Of a DNA stretch of 64,000 bases, positions 36,618 to 45,654 are shown piece after piece. How positions within the stretch are numbered: the stretch's first letter is position 1; every line of letters starts with the position of its first letter. Position numbers and translations under genes: made by a program. This DNA comes from Pseudomonas akapageensis (GTDB lineage: Bacteria; Pseudomonadota; Gammaproteobacteria; Pseudomonadales; Pseudomonadaceae). The notes under the pieces are model-generated. The model saw only the letters and a program-made list of their open reading frames with translations, searched no databases and was not told where the DNA came from. The DNA lies in NCBI RefSeq assembly GCF_011355085.1, contig NZ_VXCP01000014.1, positions 1-64,000 of the forward strand. Reading direction: 5' to 3'.

Positions 36618-37943
36618 ATGCAATCGACCACGCCCGTCAGCTTCACTGCCGAACAAATGAAGTGGTACGAACAGGCCTGCGCCAGGATCGACCCCAAGCG
36701 CCTGCAGCGCCTGCTGTACAACATCACCAACATTCATAGCCCAACCGGTGCGGCGCGTGCGGCCAGCGAGCACATGAGGGGCTACCTCGAAAGCATCGGC
36801 ATGGCCGCACGTTACCAGTCGATGAGTTTCACCAGTGGCAATGTGTTGGCCGAAATGCGCGGCAGTGGGGGCGGCGCCAGCGTGCTCCTGTATTCGCCGA
36901 TCGATACCCACCTGGAGTTGGACGAGGCCGAGAAGATCCTCACTGGCCCGGCTGACGAAGCCGATATGCAGACCTCGGCGCAGCAGGTCGACGACTGGGT
37001 GTTCGGCCTTGGCGCTTCCAACCCCAAGGGCATGATCGCCACCCTGACCGAAGTGGCCACCGCGCTGATCGAGGCCGAAGTACCGCTGGTGGGCGACCTG
37101 CTGGTCGGCCTGGCCGATGGTGGCATGCCGGTGGACGTTTCGGCCCGCCAGCATGCCGGCATGTCCAACGGCGTGACCCACCTGATCAACCGTGGCGGCG
37201 CCCCGGACTTTGCCATCGTCATGAAACCGTGGAACTGGGTCTATCACGAAGAGCCCGGCATGGGCTGGTTCAAGCTGCGCGTGTACGGCACCCTCGGCTA
37301 TGCCGGCGTGCCCCGAGGCACGCCGGGCTTCCGCAGCTCGGTGGTACCGGCGGCGACCGTGATCCAGGACCTCGAGCAGTGGCTCATCGAGTATGCCGAA
37401 CGCAATACCTCCGGGCAGATCAAGCCCCATGGCTGGATCTCCGGGGTGCGCGGTGGCAATCCGGAACGCCCGGCCTTTCCGTCGGCGGTCACCGAAATTT
37501 TCTTCGATGTGCGGATCAACCCGCGCACCAGTCCGGCCGAGGTCAAGGCGCAGTTCGCCGAGTTCGTCCGCGACCTGCAGGCACGACGCCCGGAGCTGAC
37601 CCTCGACTGGGAAATGTACGGCTCCGTGGCCGGCGGCAGTACCGATGCGCAGAACTGGATCGTGCAGTCCTGCCGACGTGGCTGGGAGCATATCGAGCGA
37701 CGTGCCCATGGCGAGGCCGACCTGCTCGGCGGGCAGACCGACGGTGCCGCCTTGCGCCGCCTCGGCATTCCCACCGCACGCATCGGCTGGCCATGGCCGG
37801 CGCAAGGTGCGCCATTGCCGGTTGCCGAGGGCCTCGGCGGCATGGGCGCGACCTACATCCCCGACCTGCTGCCGTGTGCCAGGAAAATCATGTACGCGCT
37901 GATCGATACCCTGACCCGACCTCGTCACGAGCTGGGCCTGTAA
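36618..37943 (+). CDS. M20/ArgE-DapE family peptidase homologue with altered metal site
   Basis: 441 aa from the ATG at 36618. Overall M20 layout: catalytic domain, a dimerisation/lid insert (~215-330), return to the catalytic domain (GGSTDAQNW, GGQTDGAALRRLGIPTARIG). The usual di-zinc motifs are changed: G-H-x-D becomes YSPIDTH, the bridging Asp of G-R-G-x-x-D becomes Asn (GLGASNPKG), and the catalytic E-E becomes ADGG. It may use another metal arrangement or have lost hydrolase activity. It lies 10 bp after oxoR and before the second amidase, so it is probably part of amide or N-acyl processing in this pathway. Confidence 0.82.
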   Translation: MQSTTPVSFTAEQMKWYEQACARIDPKRLQRLLYNITNIHSPTGAARAASEHMRGYLESIGMAARYQSMSFTSGNVLAEMRGSGGGASVLLYSPIDTHLELDEAEKILTGPADEADMQTSAQQVDDWVFGLGASNPKGMIATLTEVATALIEAEVPLVGDLLVGLADGGMPVDVSARQHAGMSNGVTHLINRGGAPDFAIVMKPWNWVYHEEPGMGWFKLRVYGTLGYAGVPRGTPGFRSSVVPAATVIQDLEQWLIEYAERNTSGQIKPHGWISGVRGGNPERPAFPSAVTEIFFDVRINPRTSPAEVKAQFAEFVRDLQARRPELTLDWEMYGSVAGGSTDAQNWIVQSCRRGWEHIERRAHGEADLLGGQTDGAALRRLGIPTARIGWPWPAQGAPLPVAEGLGGMGATYIPDLLPCARKIMYALIDTLTRPRHELGL

Positions 37944-37992
37944 TGCTGTCGCGCCAGCTGCACCCCTTCATCATCTCGCGGGAATCGATGTC

Positions 37993-39426
37993 ATGACGCC
38001 CAGTCATTTCGATCTGACCATCAGCCAGGCGCAGGCAGCCTTCCGAGACGGCAGTTTGAGCAGCCGCATGCTGGTTCAGGCTTGCCTTGATCGTGCCGAG
38101 TCTGGCGCCCAGCTCAATGCGTTTGTCACCCTGGATGCCGCCGACGCACTGACTGCGGCCGATGCGGCCGACTCGGCACGGCGGGCCGGTAAACCGCTCA
38201 AGCCACTGAGCGGCATTCCGATCGTGGTCAAGGACAACATTCACGCCGCTGGGCTGCCTTCAACCGCAGGTACCCCGGCGCTGGCAGGTTTCATCCCCCG
38301 TGAGGATGCACCGGTCTTGCAGCGTTTGCGCGAAGCCGGTGCCATTGTGCTGGGCAAGACCAACCTGCATGAGCTGGCATTCGGCGCCACTGGCTACAAC
38401 CCGGCCTTCAATACCGGCAGCCTGGTGGGCGTGCGCAACCCCTACGATGCCCGGCGTATCGCCGGCGGTTCGTCGTCGGGCAGCGCTGTCGCGCTTGGCG
38501 CACGCATGGCGTTGGCCGCCCTGGGCACCGACACCGGCGGTTCGATGCGCATTCCCTGCGCACTGAACGGATGCGCCTCGCTGCGCCCGAGCGCCGGTCG
38601 CTACCCGGATCGGGGCATCGCGCCGATTGCCCCGAGTCGCGACACCGCAGGCCCAATGGCCTTGTGCATGGCTGACGTTGCGCTGCTCGATGGCTTGATC
38701 TGTGATGACCTGTCGTTGCCGCCAGTCCATTTGGGCGAGCTGCGGCTAGGCATCGCCGACGAGTTCTGGCGTGAGCTGGATGCCGACACCCTGGCTGCTT
38801 CAATGGCTGCGCTGGAGAAGCTGCGCGGCGCTGGCGTGAGTCTGGTGAGGATCGACGACAGCCGCCTGCAAGCCCTCAACCACCCTATCGGTTTCCCGGT
38901 GGTGATCCATGAAGCCCACGCGGCGATGGTTGCCTACCTGCGCGAGCAGGGGCCGGGTATCTCCATCGAGGCGCTGGTGGCGCAGATCGCCAGCCCTGAT
39001 GTGCGCGCGGTCTATGAGCAGATGGTACTGCCGGGCAAGGTCGCGACGGCTGACGGCCTGGTTGCTGCCGAGCCGCTTTATCGGGCGGCCATGCAGGGGG
39101 GCAAGGCTGCGTTGCAAGCCCATTACCAGGCGCTGTTCAGTGAGGATGAGCTCGATGGCCTGCTGTTTCCCACATCACCCGTCATTGCCCCGTTTGCCGA
39201 GGCGCAGGTCAGCGAGCCGGGCAATTTCGAACGGTTGATCCAGAACACCGAGCCTGCGGCCAGTGCCGGCCTGCCGTGCATCCAGCTGCCGGTTGGCCTG
39301 GGTGCAACCAGCGGCATGCCGATCGGGCTGGAGCTCGATGGCCCGGCCGGCAGTGATCGTCGCCTGCTGGCCATCGGCATCGCCCTGGAAGGCGTGTTGG
39401 GGCGTATCCCGTCGGCCAGCGCTTGA
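37993..39426 (+). CDS. Amidase-signature family hydrolase (indoleacetamide hydrolase-like)
   Basis: 477 aa. Triad Lys80 (IVVKDNIHA), cis-Ser162 (GGSSSGS), nucleophile Ser184 (GTDTGGS). Resembles indole-3-acetamide and mandelamide hydrolases, which cleave aryl-linked primary amides. Third gene of the oxoR operon, 49 bp after the M20 homologue. With the amidase at 33.8 kb it gives two amide-cleaving enzymes in one regulon, which suits a substrate whose ring nitrogen is released by hydrolysis. Confidence 0.9.
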   Translation: MTPSHFDLTISQAQAAFRDGSLSSRMLVQACLDRAESGAQLNAFVTLDAADALTAADAADSARRAGKPLKPLSGIPIVVKDNIHAAGLPSTAGTPALAGFIPREDAPVLQRLREAGAIVLGKTNLHELAFGATGYNPAFNTGSLVGVRNPYDARRIAGGSSSGSAVALGARMALAALGTDTGGSMRIPCALNGCASLRPSAGRYPDRGIAPIAPSRDTAGPMALCMADVALLDGLICDDLSLPPVHLGELRLGIADEFWRELDADTLAASMAALEKLRGAGVSLVRIDDSRLQALNHPIGFPVVIHEAHAAMVAYLREQGPGISIEALVAQIASPDVRAVYEQMVLPGKVATADGLVAAEPLYRAAMQGGKAALQAHYQALFSEDELDGLLFPTSPVIAPFAEAQVSEPGNFERLIQNTEPAASAGLPCIQLPVGLGATSGMPIGLELDGPAGSDRRLLAIGIALEGVLGRIPSASA

Positions 39427-39453
39427 TCACCACAATTGAGTAAAGGAGCCACC

Positions 39454-40212
39454 ATGAGCCCTCAATACGACTTGCAGGACAAGGTCATCATCGTCACCGG
39501 CGGTGGCAGCGGCATGGGCCGCGACACCAGCCTGGCCCTGGCCAGCGCCGGTGCCCGGGTGGTCGTGGGCAACCGCAATGCCCGGGCCGGTGCGGCCTTG
39601 GTCGAAGAGATCGTCGCCAGTGGTGGCCAGGCATTATTCCGGGTGACGGACGTTGCCAACGCCGCCGACTGCGAAGCGCTGGTGGCGCTGGCCCTGAAGT
39701 ATTACGGCCGCCTCGACGGCGCGTTCAACAACGCCGGCTTGCAGCGAGCCTTTACCGATGTGCACCAGACCCCGGTCGAGGACTTCAGCGAGGTCATCGA
39801 TATCAACCTCAAGGGCATGTTGTACATGATGAAGTACGAGACCGCCGCGATGCTGCAGAGCGGGGGTGGAGCGATCGTCAACAACGCTTCGATCTTCGGC
39901 CTCAAGGCCATGGCCCAGGCGGCCTATTACGTTGCCGCCAAGCACGGCATCGTCGGTGCCACCCGCGCCGCCGCACTCGACTATGCCACGCGCGGCATTC
40001 GTATCAACGCAATCTGCCCGGGGCCGATCAAGACCCCGAGTTTCGACCGCGTGACCAGCGGTGACGAGCATATGTATGACGACGGCGTGCCCATGCACCG
40101 CATCGGTCAGCCGCATGAGATCAGCGCGGCAGTGCTGTGGCTGCTGTCCGAGCAATCGTCCTATGTGACCGGCGCCACGCTGTCGATCGATGGCGGGATG
40201 TCGGCGGCGTAA
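39454..40212 (+). CDS. Short-chain dehydrogenase/reductase
   Basis: 252 aa from the ATG at 39454 (AAAGGAGCCACC). Classical SDR with the TGGGSGMG cofactor motif (residues 15-22), NNAG at 92-95, catalytic Ser in VNNASIFG, and Tyr159-Lys163 (YVAAK). Acidic/neutral residues after beta-2 (GNRNARAG) suggest NADP(H) preference is possible. C-terminal substrate loop ends GATLSIDGGMSAA. The product and substrate are unknown; position suggests oxidation or reduction of a cyclic alcohol/ketone or dihydrodiol. Follows the amidase by 27 bp. Confidence 0.9.
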   Translation: MSPQYDLQDKVIIVTGGGSGMGRDTSLALASAGARVVVGNRNARAGAALVEEIVASGGQALFRVTDVANAADCEALVALALKYYGRLDGAFNNAGLQRAFTDVHQTPVEDFSEVIDINLKGMLYMMKYETAAMLQSGGGAIVNNASIFGLKAMAQAAYYVAAKHGIVGATRAAALDYATRGIRINAICPGPIKTPSFDRVTSGDEHMYDDGVPMHRIGQPHEISAAVLWLLSEQSSYVTGATLSIDGGMSAA

Positions 40213-40258
40213 TTGCCGGTCGCGTTGCCGTCGCCCGCTTCCTCAAAGGAGAACAAGC

Positions 40259-41215
40259 ATGATCAATGCGATGAGCTATGTGGTTGTCCACACTCCCTAT
40301 CTGGAGCAATGGCTGCCGCTGGCCAGCAACCATATCGGCTTGCACGTCGATGTGGTCGAGCCCGATGTTGCCGTGCGCCTGCGCATGGACGCCAAGGTCC
40401 AGCGCCTGCTGCTGCTCGCCACGTCCGGCCCGGCATCTTTGGCAATGGGCTTCGAGGTGCCCGACGCGGCCGCTCTGCAAAGGGTCAGGCAAGCCCTCGA
40501 GGCGGCGGGCTATCCGGTGGTGGACGGCACGGCGGCGGAAATTGCCCTGCGCGGCGTCAAGGCAATGTTCCATTTCCGTGACCCGGACGCCAACCGTATC
40601 GAAGTGGTCTGGGGCCTGGCCGACACTGCCGAGCCGCTGCATCCGGGACGGCCGATCGGCGGTTTTCGCACCGGCGAGCTGGGCATCGGCCATGTTGCCC
40701 TGATGACCGGCGAATTCGAAAGGATGTGCCACCTGTACAAGGAGGTGCTGGGCTTCAAGGTCAGTGACCGGGCCAGCGCGCCATTCAAGGTGGAGTTCCT
40801 CCACGTCAACCCGCGGCACCACACCCTCGGCCTGGCCGACACGGGCACCGGTGCAGGGGTCTATCACCTGATGCTCGAGTACAACGACTTCGATGATGTC
40901 GGTCGTGCCTACGACATGGCCCTGGAAAACCCCGACTCCATCGGCGTGACCCTGGGCCGCCATATCAATGATCACGTCACCTCGTTCTACCTGAAAAACC
41001 CGGATGGCTGGATGTTCGAACTCGGTTGGGCCGCGCGCACCATCGGCCCGGACTGGCAGATCGAGGAGCTGCCGGGCATGAGCCTGTGGGGCCATGACCG
41101 CACCTGGCTGGCGCCGCAAAAGCGCGAGGCGGCCCGGCAAATTCTCAAGCAACTTGCCGCACGCGGCGTGCGCGCACCGGTGGCGATGCCCAACCCAGCA
41201 GAGAAAAACCGATGA
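40259..41215 (+). CDS. Type I (VOC) extradiol ring-cleavage dioxygenase
   Basis: 318 aa from the ATG at 40259 (AAAGGAG upstream). Two-domain vicinal-oxygen-chelate enzyme of the BphC/HsaC type. Iron ligands are His145 (GIGHVAL), His203 (GVYHLML) and Glu254 (GWMFELGW), with second-sphere His188 and the HDVTSF-like loop as HVTSFY near 239-244. It should cleave a catechol adjacent to its hydroxyls. MhpB is already present for DHPP, so this enzyme implies a second catecholic intermediate, perhaps still fused to or carrying nitrogen. It overlaps the following hydrolase gene by four bases. Confidence 0.9.
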   Translation: MINAMSYVVVHTPYLEQWLPLASNHIGLHVDVVEPDVAVRLRMDAKVQRLLLLATSGPASLAMGFEVPDAAALQRVRQALEAAGYPVVDGTAAEIALRGVKAMFHFRDPDANRIEVVWGLADTAEPLHPGRPIGGFRTGELGIGHVALMTGEFERMCHLYKEVLGFKVSDRASAPFKVEFLHVNPRHHTLGLADTGTGAGVYHLMLEYNDFDDVGRAYDMALENPDSIGVTLGRHINDHVTSFYLKNPDGWMFELGWAARTIGPDWQIEELPGMSLWGHDRTWLAPQKREAARQILKQLAARGVRAPVAMPNPAEKNR

Positions 41216-42072
41216 ATCCTGTTCAGTACACCCCCGCATTGCCGGAAATAGGCTGCAACCTGCGGATCGGCGATTGCACCCTCAACTATCACGACCAGGG
41301 CAGCGGCGAGCCCATCCTGCTGATCCACGGTTCCGGCCCCGGTGTCACCGCCTGGGCCAACTGGCGCGGAGTGATTCCGGTGCTGTCGCGGCGCGCGCGA
41401 GTGATTGCCCCGGACATGCTCGGCTTCGGCTACAGCCAGTGCCCCTCCACGTTGACGCTCGACCCCGATGCCTGGGTCGCCCAACTGATCGGATTGCTCG
41501 ATGCCCTGGACCTGCCTTCGGTCTCGGTAGTGGGTAACTCCTTTGGTGGTGCCATCGCCCTGGCGTTGGCCCATCGCTACCCGCAGCGGGTCAAGCGCCT
41601 GGTATTGATGGGCGCGGTCGGCCTGAGCTTCCCGATCACTGACGGCCTGGAAAAAGTCTGGGGTTATCAGCCTTCGCTCCAGGCCATGCGTGAACTGATG
41701 GGGGTGTTCGCCCATGACCGTGGCCTGATCACCGATGACCTGGTGCGCATGCGCTTCGAGGCCAGCGTGCGCGACGACGTGCAAACACGCTTTGCCCGGC
41801 TGTTTCCGGCACCGCGCCAACAAGGCGTGGAAATGCTCGCACTGCCTGAGTCGGCATTGCGTGCACTGCCCCAACGCACGCTGATCATCCATGGTCGCGA
41901 CGACCAGGTCATCCCGCTGGAGGTTTCGGAACGCATGGTGCGCCTGATCCCCCATGCGCAACTGCATGTGTTCGGTGAGTGCGGCCATTGGGTGCAGATC
42001 GAGCAAGCCGAGGCTTTCACCCGCTTGCTCGAAGACTTTCTATGTCATGAGCCAAAAGAGGACGCAGCATGA
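41212..42072 (+). CDS. Alpha/beta hydrolase of the meta-cleavage-product type
   Basis: 286 aa. Oxyanion segment IHGSGPGVTAWANW, nucleophile Ser110 in GNSFGGA, acid Asp in HGRDDQVIP, and catalytic His in GECGHWVQIEQ. Close in pattern to XylF, CumD and DmpD hydrolases that act on 2-hydroxymuconic semialdehyde-type products. Translationally coupled to the extradiol dioxygenase upstream (ATGA) and to the lipocalin-like gene downstream (ATGA), so it most likely processes that dioxygenase's product. Confidence 0.9.
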   Translation: MNPVQYTPALPEIGCNLRIGDCTLNYHDQGSGEPILLIHGSGPGVTAWANWRGVIPVLSRRARVIAPDMLGFGYSQCPSTLTLDPDAWVAQLIGLLDALDLPSVSVVGNSFGGAIALALAHRYPQRVKRLVLMGAVGLSFPITDGLEKVWGYQPSLQAMRELMGVFAHDRGLITDDLVRMRFEASVRDDVQTRFARLFPAPRQQGVEMLALPESALRALPQRTLIIHGRDDQVIPLEVSERMVRLIPHAQLHVFGECGHWVQIEQAEAFTRLLEDFLCHEPKEDAA

Positions 42073-42491
42073 ATCAAGACATCATTCGTGGACGCTGGAA
42101 CATCCTGTCGTGGGAACAGGTCTACGACGACGGCCGCGTGCTGCACCCCATGGGCGAGGCGCTGGAGGGTTTCATCGAGTACGGCCCCTTCGGCATGTTT
42201 TGTGTGATTGCAAAGAAAGATCGCCAGCACTTCCAAAGCGGTGGCCAGTGGTCGGCCGACGACGCCGAAAAGGCCGGAGCCTATGGCAGCTACCTGACCT
42301 ATGCGGGCGATTACGAGGTAAAAGGCGATGTGATCCTTCACCACGTGAAACACAGCCTGTTCCCGAATTGGGAAGGCGGGTCACAAAAACGTGTGGCGAT
42401 CCTGGAGGGCGATGTACTGGCTTTGACTGCTCGACTTGAAGAGGGCACCAGCGAGGCGCGCACCGCCAGGTTGCTTTGGCAGCGGGCATGA
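42069..42491 (+). CDS. Lipocalin-like small protein
   Basis: 140 aa. Matches the lipocalin-like domain family in pattern: GRWNILSWEQVYDDGRVLHPMGEALEGFIEYGPFGMFCVIAKKDRQHF near the start, YGSYLTYAGDYEVKGDVILHHVKHSLFPNWEG in the middle, and ALTARL at the end. No signal peptide, so cytoplasmic. It starts on the hydrolase stop codon (ATGA overlap) and is the last gene of the oxoR operon. Could bind or isomerise a hydrophobic intermediate; no catalytic residues can be named. Confidence 0.8.
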   Translation: MNQDIIRGRWNILSWEQVYDDGRVLHPMGEALEGFIEYGPFGMFCVIAKKDRQHFQSGGQWSADDAEKAGAYGSYLTYAGDYEVKGDVILHHVKHSLFPNWEGGSQKRVAILEGDVLALTARLEEGTSEARTARLLWQRA

Positions 42492-42516
42492 TCTGCTTGC
42501 AACGGTGAGAACAACA

Positions 42517-42544
42517 AAACGAACCCACAGGAGTGGGTTCGTTT
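42517..42544 (+). terminator. Terminator of the oxoR operon
   Basis: Perfect 12-bp stem AAACGAACCCAC / GTGGGTTCGTTT around loop AGGA, with the T-rich side at its 3' end. It closes the catabolic island at 42.5 kb. Confidence 0.85.
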
Positions 42545-42745
42545 GCTTCCAGCATTTCAAAACTGCACTGCCAAATCCGGCACCCCGCTATTTCGAACAC
42601 CCCCCTCGCGCATCATCAGCCATTAATAAAACCGACCCTTTGACCCCGATATCATCGTTTCTCCGCGGTGAGGCTTTTGACTATATTGGCGCCCAGAACA
42701 AGCGAAGTGGCAAATAATCGCCATCATTCATTGCGGGTGTTAATA

Positions 42746-44032
42746 ATGAAAAATCAACCTGGCATCGTGGAAAACACGAGGCGTGATAACGTCGGAACGG
42801 GGACGAAAGTTGTCTGGGGCGGGGAGCAAGTTCGGCATCCTTATAACGCTACGCAAACACCCATTGTTGTCAGCGCTGCATACGGTTACGACGATATCGA
42901 TGTCTGGTATGACGTTGCGTTGGGCAAGACGCCAGGTTTTATTTATAGCCGCATGAGCAACCCGACCGTCGCGACACTCGAGGCAAAGATCTGTGCGTTG
43001 GAAAACGCTGAATCGGCGGTGGCGTTCAGCACTGGCATGGCCGCGATCAGCAGTGTGTTGTACACCTTTCTGGCCCATGGCAATCGGGTGGTTTCCACCA
43101 AAGACAGTTACGGTGGCACCAACAAGATTTTCGAAGAGTTCCTGCCGCGGATGGGCGTCAGTGTCACCTTGTGCGAAACCTTCGACCATGACGAAATCGA
43201 ACGGGAAATCGCCAAGGGCTGTGACCTGCTTTACCTGGAAACACCCACCAATCCGACGCTGAAAATTGTCGATATCAAACGACTGGTTGCAGCGGCCAAG
43301 CGTGTCGGCGCGCTGGTAGTTGCCGACAACACCTTTGCCACGCCCTTGAATCAGAACCCCCTGGCGCTCGGTGTGGATGTGGTTGTGCACAGTGCCACCA
43401 AGTTTCTCAGCGGCCATGGTGATGTACTGGGCGGTCTGGTCTGCGGTGTTGAACCGTTGATGGACAAAGTGCGTCATTACCGCGAAATCAATGGTGCTGC
43501 GCTCGATCCTTTCTCGGCGTACTTGATCATTCGTGGCATGAAAACCCTGGCATTGCGCGTGCGCCAACAACAACAAAGCGCCCAGGCCCTGGCAGAGTTC
43601 TTGTGCAATGAGCCCCTGGTCGAATCGGTGAACTATCCCGGATTGCCCCAGCACCCGAACCATGAGGTGGCCTGTGCGCAAATGCGCGGGTTCGGCGCCA
43701 TTGTCAGTTTTGTCCTGGTCGGCGGTATGGACACGGTCAAAGTGTTGTTGCCGCAATTGCGCTACGCCCACTGTGCCGGGAACCTCGGTGCGGTCGAAAC
43801 CATTTATGGCCCGGCCAGGACCACCAGCCATGTGGAAAATACCCTGGAAGAACGTTTGGCCCTGGGGATTTCCGAAGGCCTGGTACGCGTATCGGTCGGT
43901 ATTGAAGAGACCGATGATCTTATCGACGATCTGAAACAGGCATTCAAGTTTGTCAGAAGTACGCGGGATGAAAACAACCTGTCGAACATCGCACACACAT
44001 CGAGTGAGTGTTGCACAGAGGTGGCCAGCTGA
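42746..44032 (+). CDS. Cys/Met metabolism PLP-dependent enzyme (cystathionine gamma-synthase/lyase family)
   Basis: 428 aa from the ATG at 42746. Fold-type I PLP enzyme; the cofactor lysine is Lys219 (HSATKFLSGHGD), with YSRMSNPTVATLE and GMAAISSVL near the N-terminus and ADNTFATP before the lysine. The Tyr-x-Cys pair typical of true methionine gamma-lyase is YGG here (122-124), which argues for another specificity, such as O-acyl- or free homoserine or S-methylmethionine derivatives. An ~150-residue C-terminal domain is complete. First gene of the amino-acid module; a hairpin follows it. Confidence 0.88.
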   Translation: MKNQPGIVENTRRDNVGTGTKVVWGGEQVRHPYNATQTPIVVSAAYGYDDIDVWYDVALGKTPGFIYSRMSNPTVATLEAKICALENAESAVAFSTGMAAISSVLYTFLAHGNRVVSTKDSYGGTNKIFEEFLPRMGVSVTLCETFDHDEIEREIAKGCDLLYLETPTNPTLKIVDIKRLVAAAKRVGALVVADNTFATPLNQNPLALGVDVVVHSATKFLSGHGDVLGGLVCGVEPLMDKVRHYREINGAALDPFSAYLIIRGMKTLALRVRQQQQSAQALAEFLCNEPLVESVNYPGLPQHPNHEVACAQMRGFGAIVSFVLVGGMDTVKVLLPQLRYAHCAGNLGAVETIYGPARTTSHVENTLEERLALGISEGLVRVSVGIEETDDLIDDLKQAFKFVRSTRDENNLSNIAHTSSECCTEVAS

Positions 44033-44046
44033 CGTTAGAACGTTAA

Positions 44047-44073
44047 ACCCCATGGCAGGGCTGCGCATGGGGT
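44047..44073 (+). terminator. Hairpin after the PLP-enzyme gene
   Basis: ACCCCATG / CATGGGGT (8-bp stem, 11-base loop) lies 15 bp past the stop. No T-run follows, so it may act as an attenuator or mRNA stabiliser before the permease gene. Confidence 0.5.
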
Positions 44074-44182
44074 ATTCATGAAGAGGAATAATAACAAGAT
44101 TTAGCGGCAATTCGATGGTGCTCTGCCGAGTCATCTACTGCAGAAATTTATTTTGCCCTAACAACTTTCATGAGATTCAGAT

Positions 44183-45610
44183 ATGTCCATAAAAGAAGAA
44201 CAATCAAGTGCGCGCGTCGGTTTCAAACAGGAAATGCAAACTCGCCACATTGTCATGTTGGCCCTCGGCGGGGTGATTGGCACCGGCCTGTTCCTGACCT
44301 CCGGGTATACCGTCAATCAGGCAGGGCCATTGGGCGCGGTTATCGCTTACATCATCGGCGCGGTGATGGTCTACATGGTCATGATGTGCCTGGGCGAATT
44401 GGCGGTGCAGATGCCGGAAACCGGTTCGTTCAGTACCTACGCAACACGCTTTCTAGGCCCGGGCACCGGCTACACGGTAGCGTGGCTCTATTGGCTGACC
44501 TGGACGGTGGCGATCGGCTCCGAATTTACCGCCGCCGGTATCCTGATGGTGCGGTGGTTCCCGGATACACCGGTGTGGATCTGGAGCGCGCTGTTTGCTG
44601 GCGTGGTGTTCATCAGTAACGTCGTTTCCGTCAGGCTGTTTGCCGAAACCGAGTTCTGGCTGTCGCTGGTCAAGGTGCTGACGGTACTGGCGTTTCTGGT
44701 GGTCGGTGGCGGGGCGATCATCGGTGTCTTTCACATCGATCAGGCACACAGCATCGGGTTGAGCAACTTTACCCGCGAGGGCTTGTTTCCCACCGGTTTC
44801 ATGTCGATTGCCATGACCCTGCTGGCGGTGTCCTTTGCCTTCTCCGGCACTGAGTTGATCGGTATTGCCGCTGGGGAAACCAAGGATCCTCAACGCAATG
44901 TGCCGCGGGCTATTCGCACAACGGTACTGCGCCTGGCGATTTTCTTCGTGGGGACCATTTTCGTCCTGGCGACCTTGCTGCCGCGCGAACAGGCCGGGCT
45001 GGTCGAAAGCCCGTTCGTGACCGTGTTCACTTACATCGGCATCCCGTACTCCGCCGATATCATGAACTTCGTGATCATCACTGCGCTGTTGTCCGCCGCC
45101 AACTCCGGGTTGTACGCCGCTTCGAGGATGATCTGGACCTTGAGTGACCAAGGGCATTTGCCCAAGCAATTCTCTGCCTTGACCCGCATGGGGACGCCTT
45201 TCAACGCAATCGTCTTGAGTATGGTCGGTGGTGCGGCATCGCTGCTGAGCAGTGTGTTTGCTCCGGATACCATTTACCTGGCGCTGGTTTCCATTTCCGG
45301 CCTGGCCGTGGTGGTGGTGTGGATGAGTATTGCCGCCAGTCAGATCGCCTTCCGTCGCCACTATGTGGCCAACGGCGGCAATATCAAGGATCTGGCGTGC
45401 CGTGTACGGGGCTATCCGTGGGTGCCGTTGGGGGCGTTGGCGTGTTGCCTGCTGTCCTGCGTGGGGATTGCCTTTGACCCCGAGCAGCGCGTGGCCCTGT
45501 ACTTCGGTGTGCCGTTCATTGCCTGGTGTTACTTCGTGTACTTCATCACCCGCAAAGGCCGCGAGCGTCGCCTCTCGACCATTGCCCCATTGGCGCACCC
45601 TGCGAAGTGA
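44183..45610 (+). CDS. Amino acid permease, S-methylmethionine permease-like
   Basis: 475 aa, about 12 membrane helices. APC/AAT family: [23 protein letters not shown] is the conserved first helix, and [30 protein letters not shown] the fifth-sixth region. The whole sequence tracks E. coli MmuP (YkfD), the S-methylmethionine permease, more closely than other AAT carriers as I recall them ([32 protein letters not shown]). No mmuM-like methyltransferase gene is adjacent, so the substrate could instead be homoserine, methionine or a relative. Weak ribosome site at the chosen ATG. Confidence 0.88.
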   Translation: MSIKEEQSSARVGFKQEMQTRHIVMLALGGVIGTGLFLTSGYTVNQAGPLGAVIAYIIGAVMVYMVMMCLGELAVQMPETGSFSTYATRFLGPGTGYTVAWLYWLTWTVAIGSEFTAAGILMVRWFPDTPVWIWSALFAGVVFISNVVSVRLFAETEFWLSLVKVLTVLAFLVVGGGAIIGVFHIDQAHSIGLSNFTREGLFPTGFMSIAMTLLAVSFAFSGTELIGIAAGETKDPQRNVPRAIRTTVLRLAIFFVGTIFVLATLLPREQAGLVESPFVTVFTYIGIPYSADIMNFVIITALLSAANSGLYAASRMIWTLSDQGHLPKQFSALTRMGTPFNAIVLSMVGGAASLLSSVFAPDTIYLALVSISGLAVVVVWMSIAASQIAFRRHYVANGGNIKDLACRVRGYPWVPLGALACCLLSCVGIAFDPEQRVALYFGVPFIAWCYFVYFITRKGRERRLSTIAPLAHPAK

Positions 45611-45654
45611 CTTGAGCGGCGCTAGAATCGGGGGTCGTCAATGAGGTGCAGGCA

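Noticed and set aside
42746..44032. Assignment as true methionine gamma-lyase (MdeA)
   Set aside because: The Tyr-x-Cys signature near the active site is YGG here, so only the broader family is supported.
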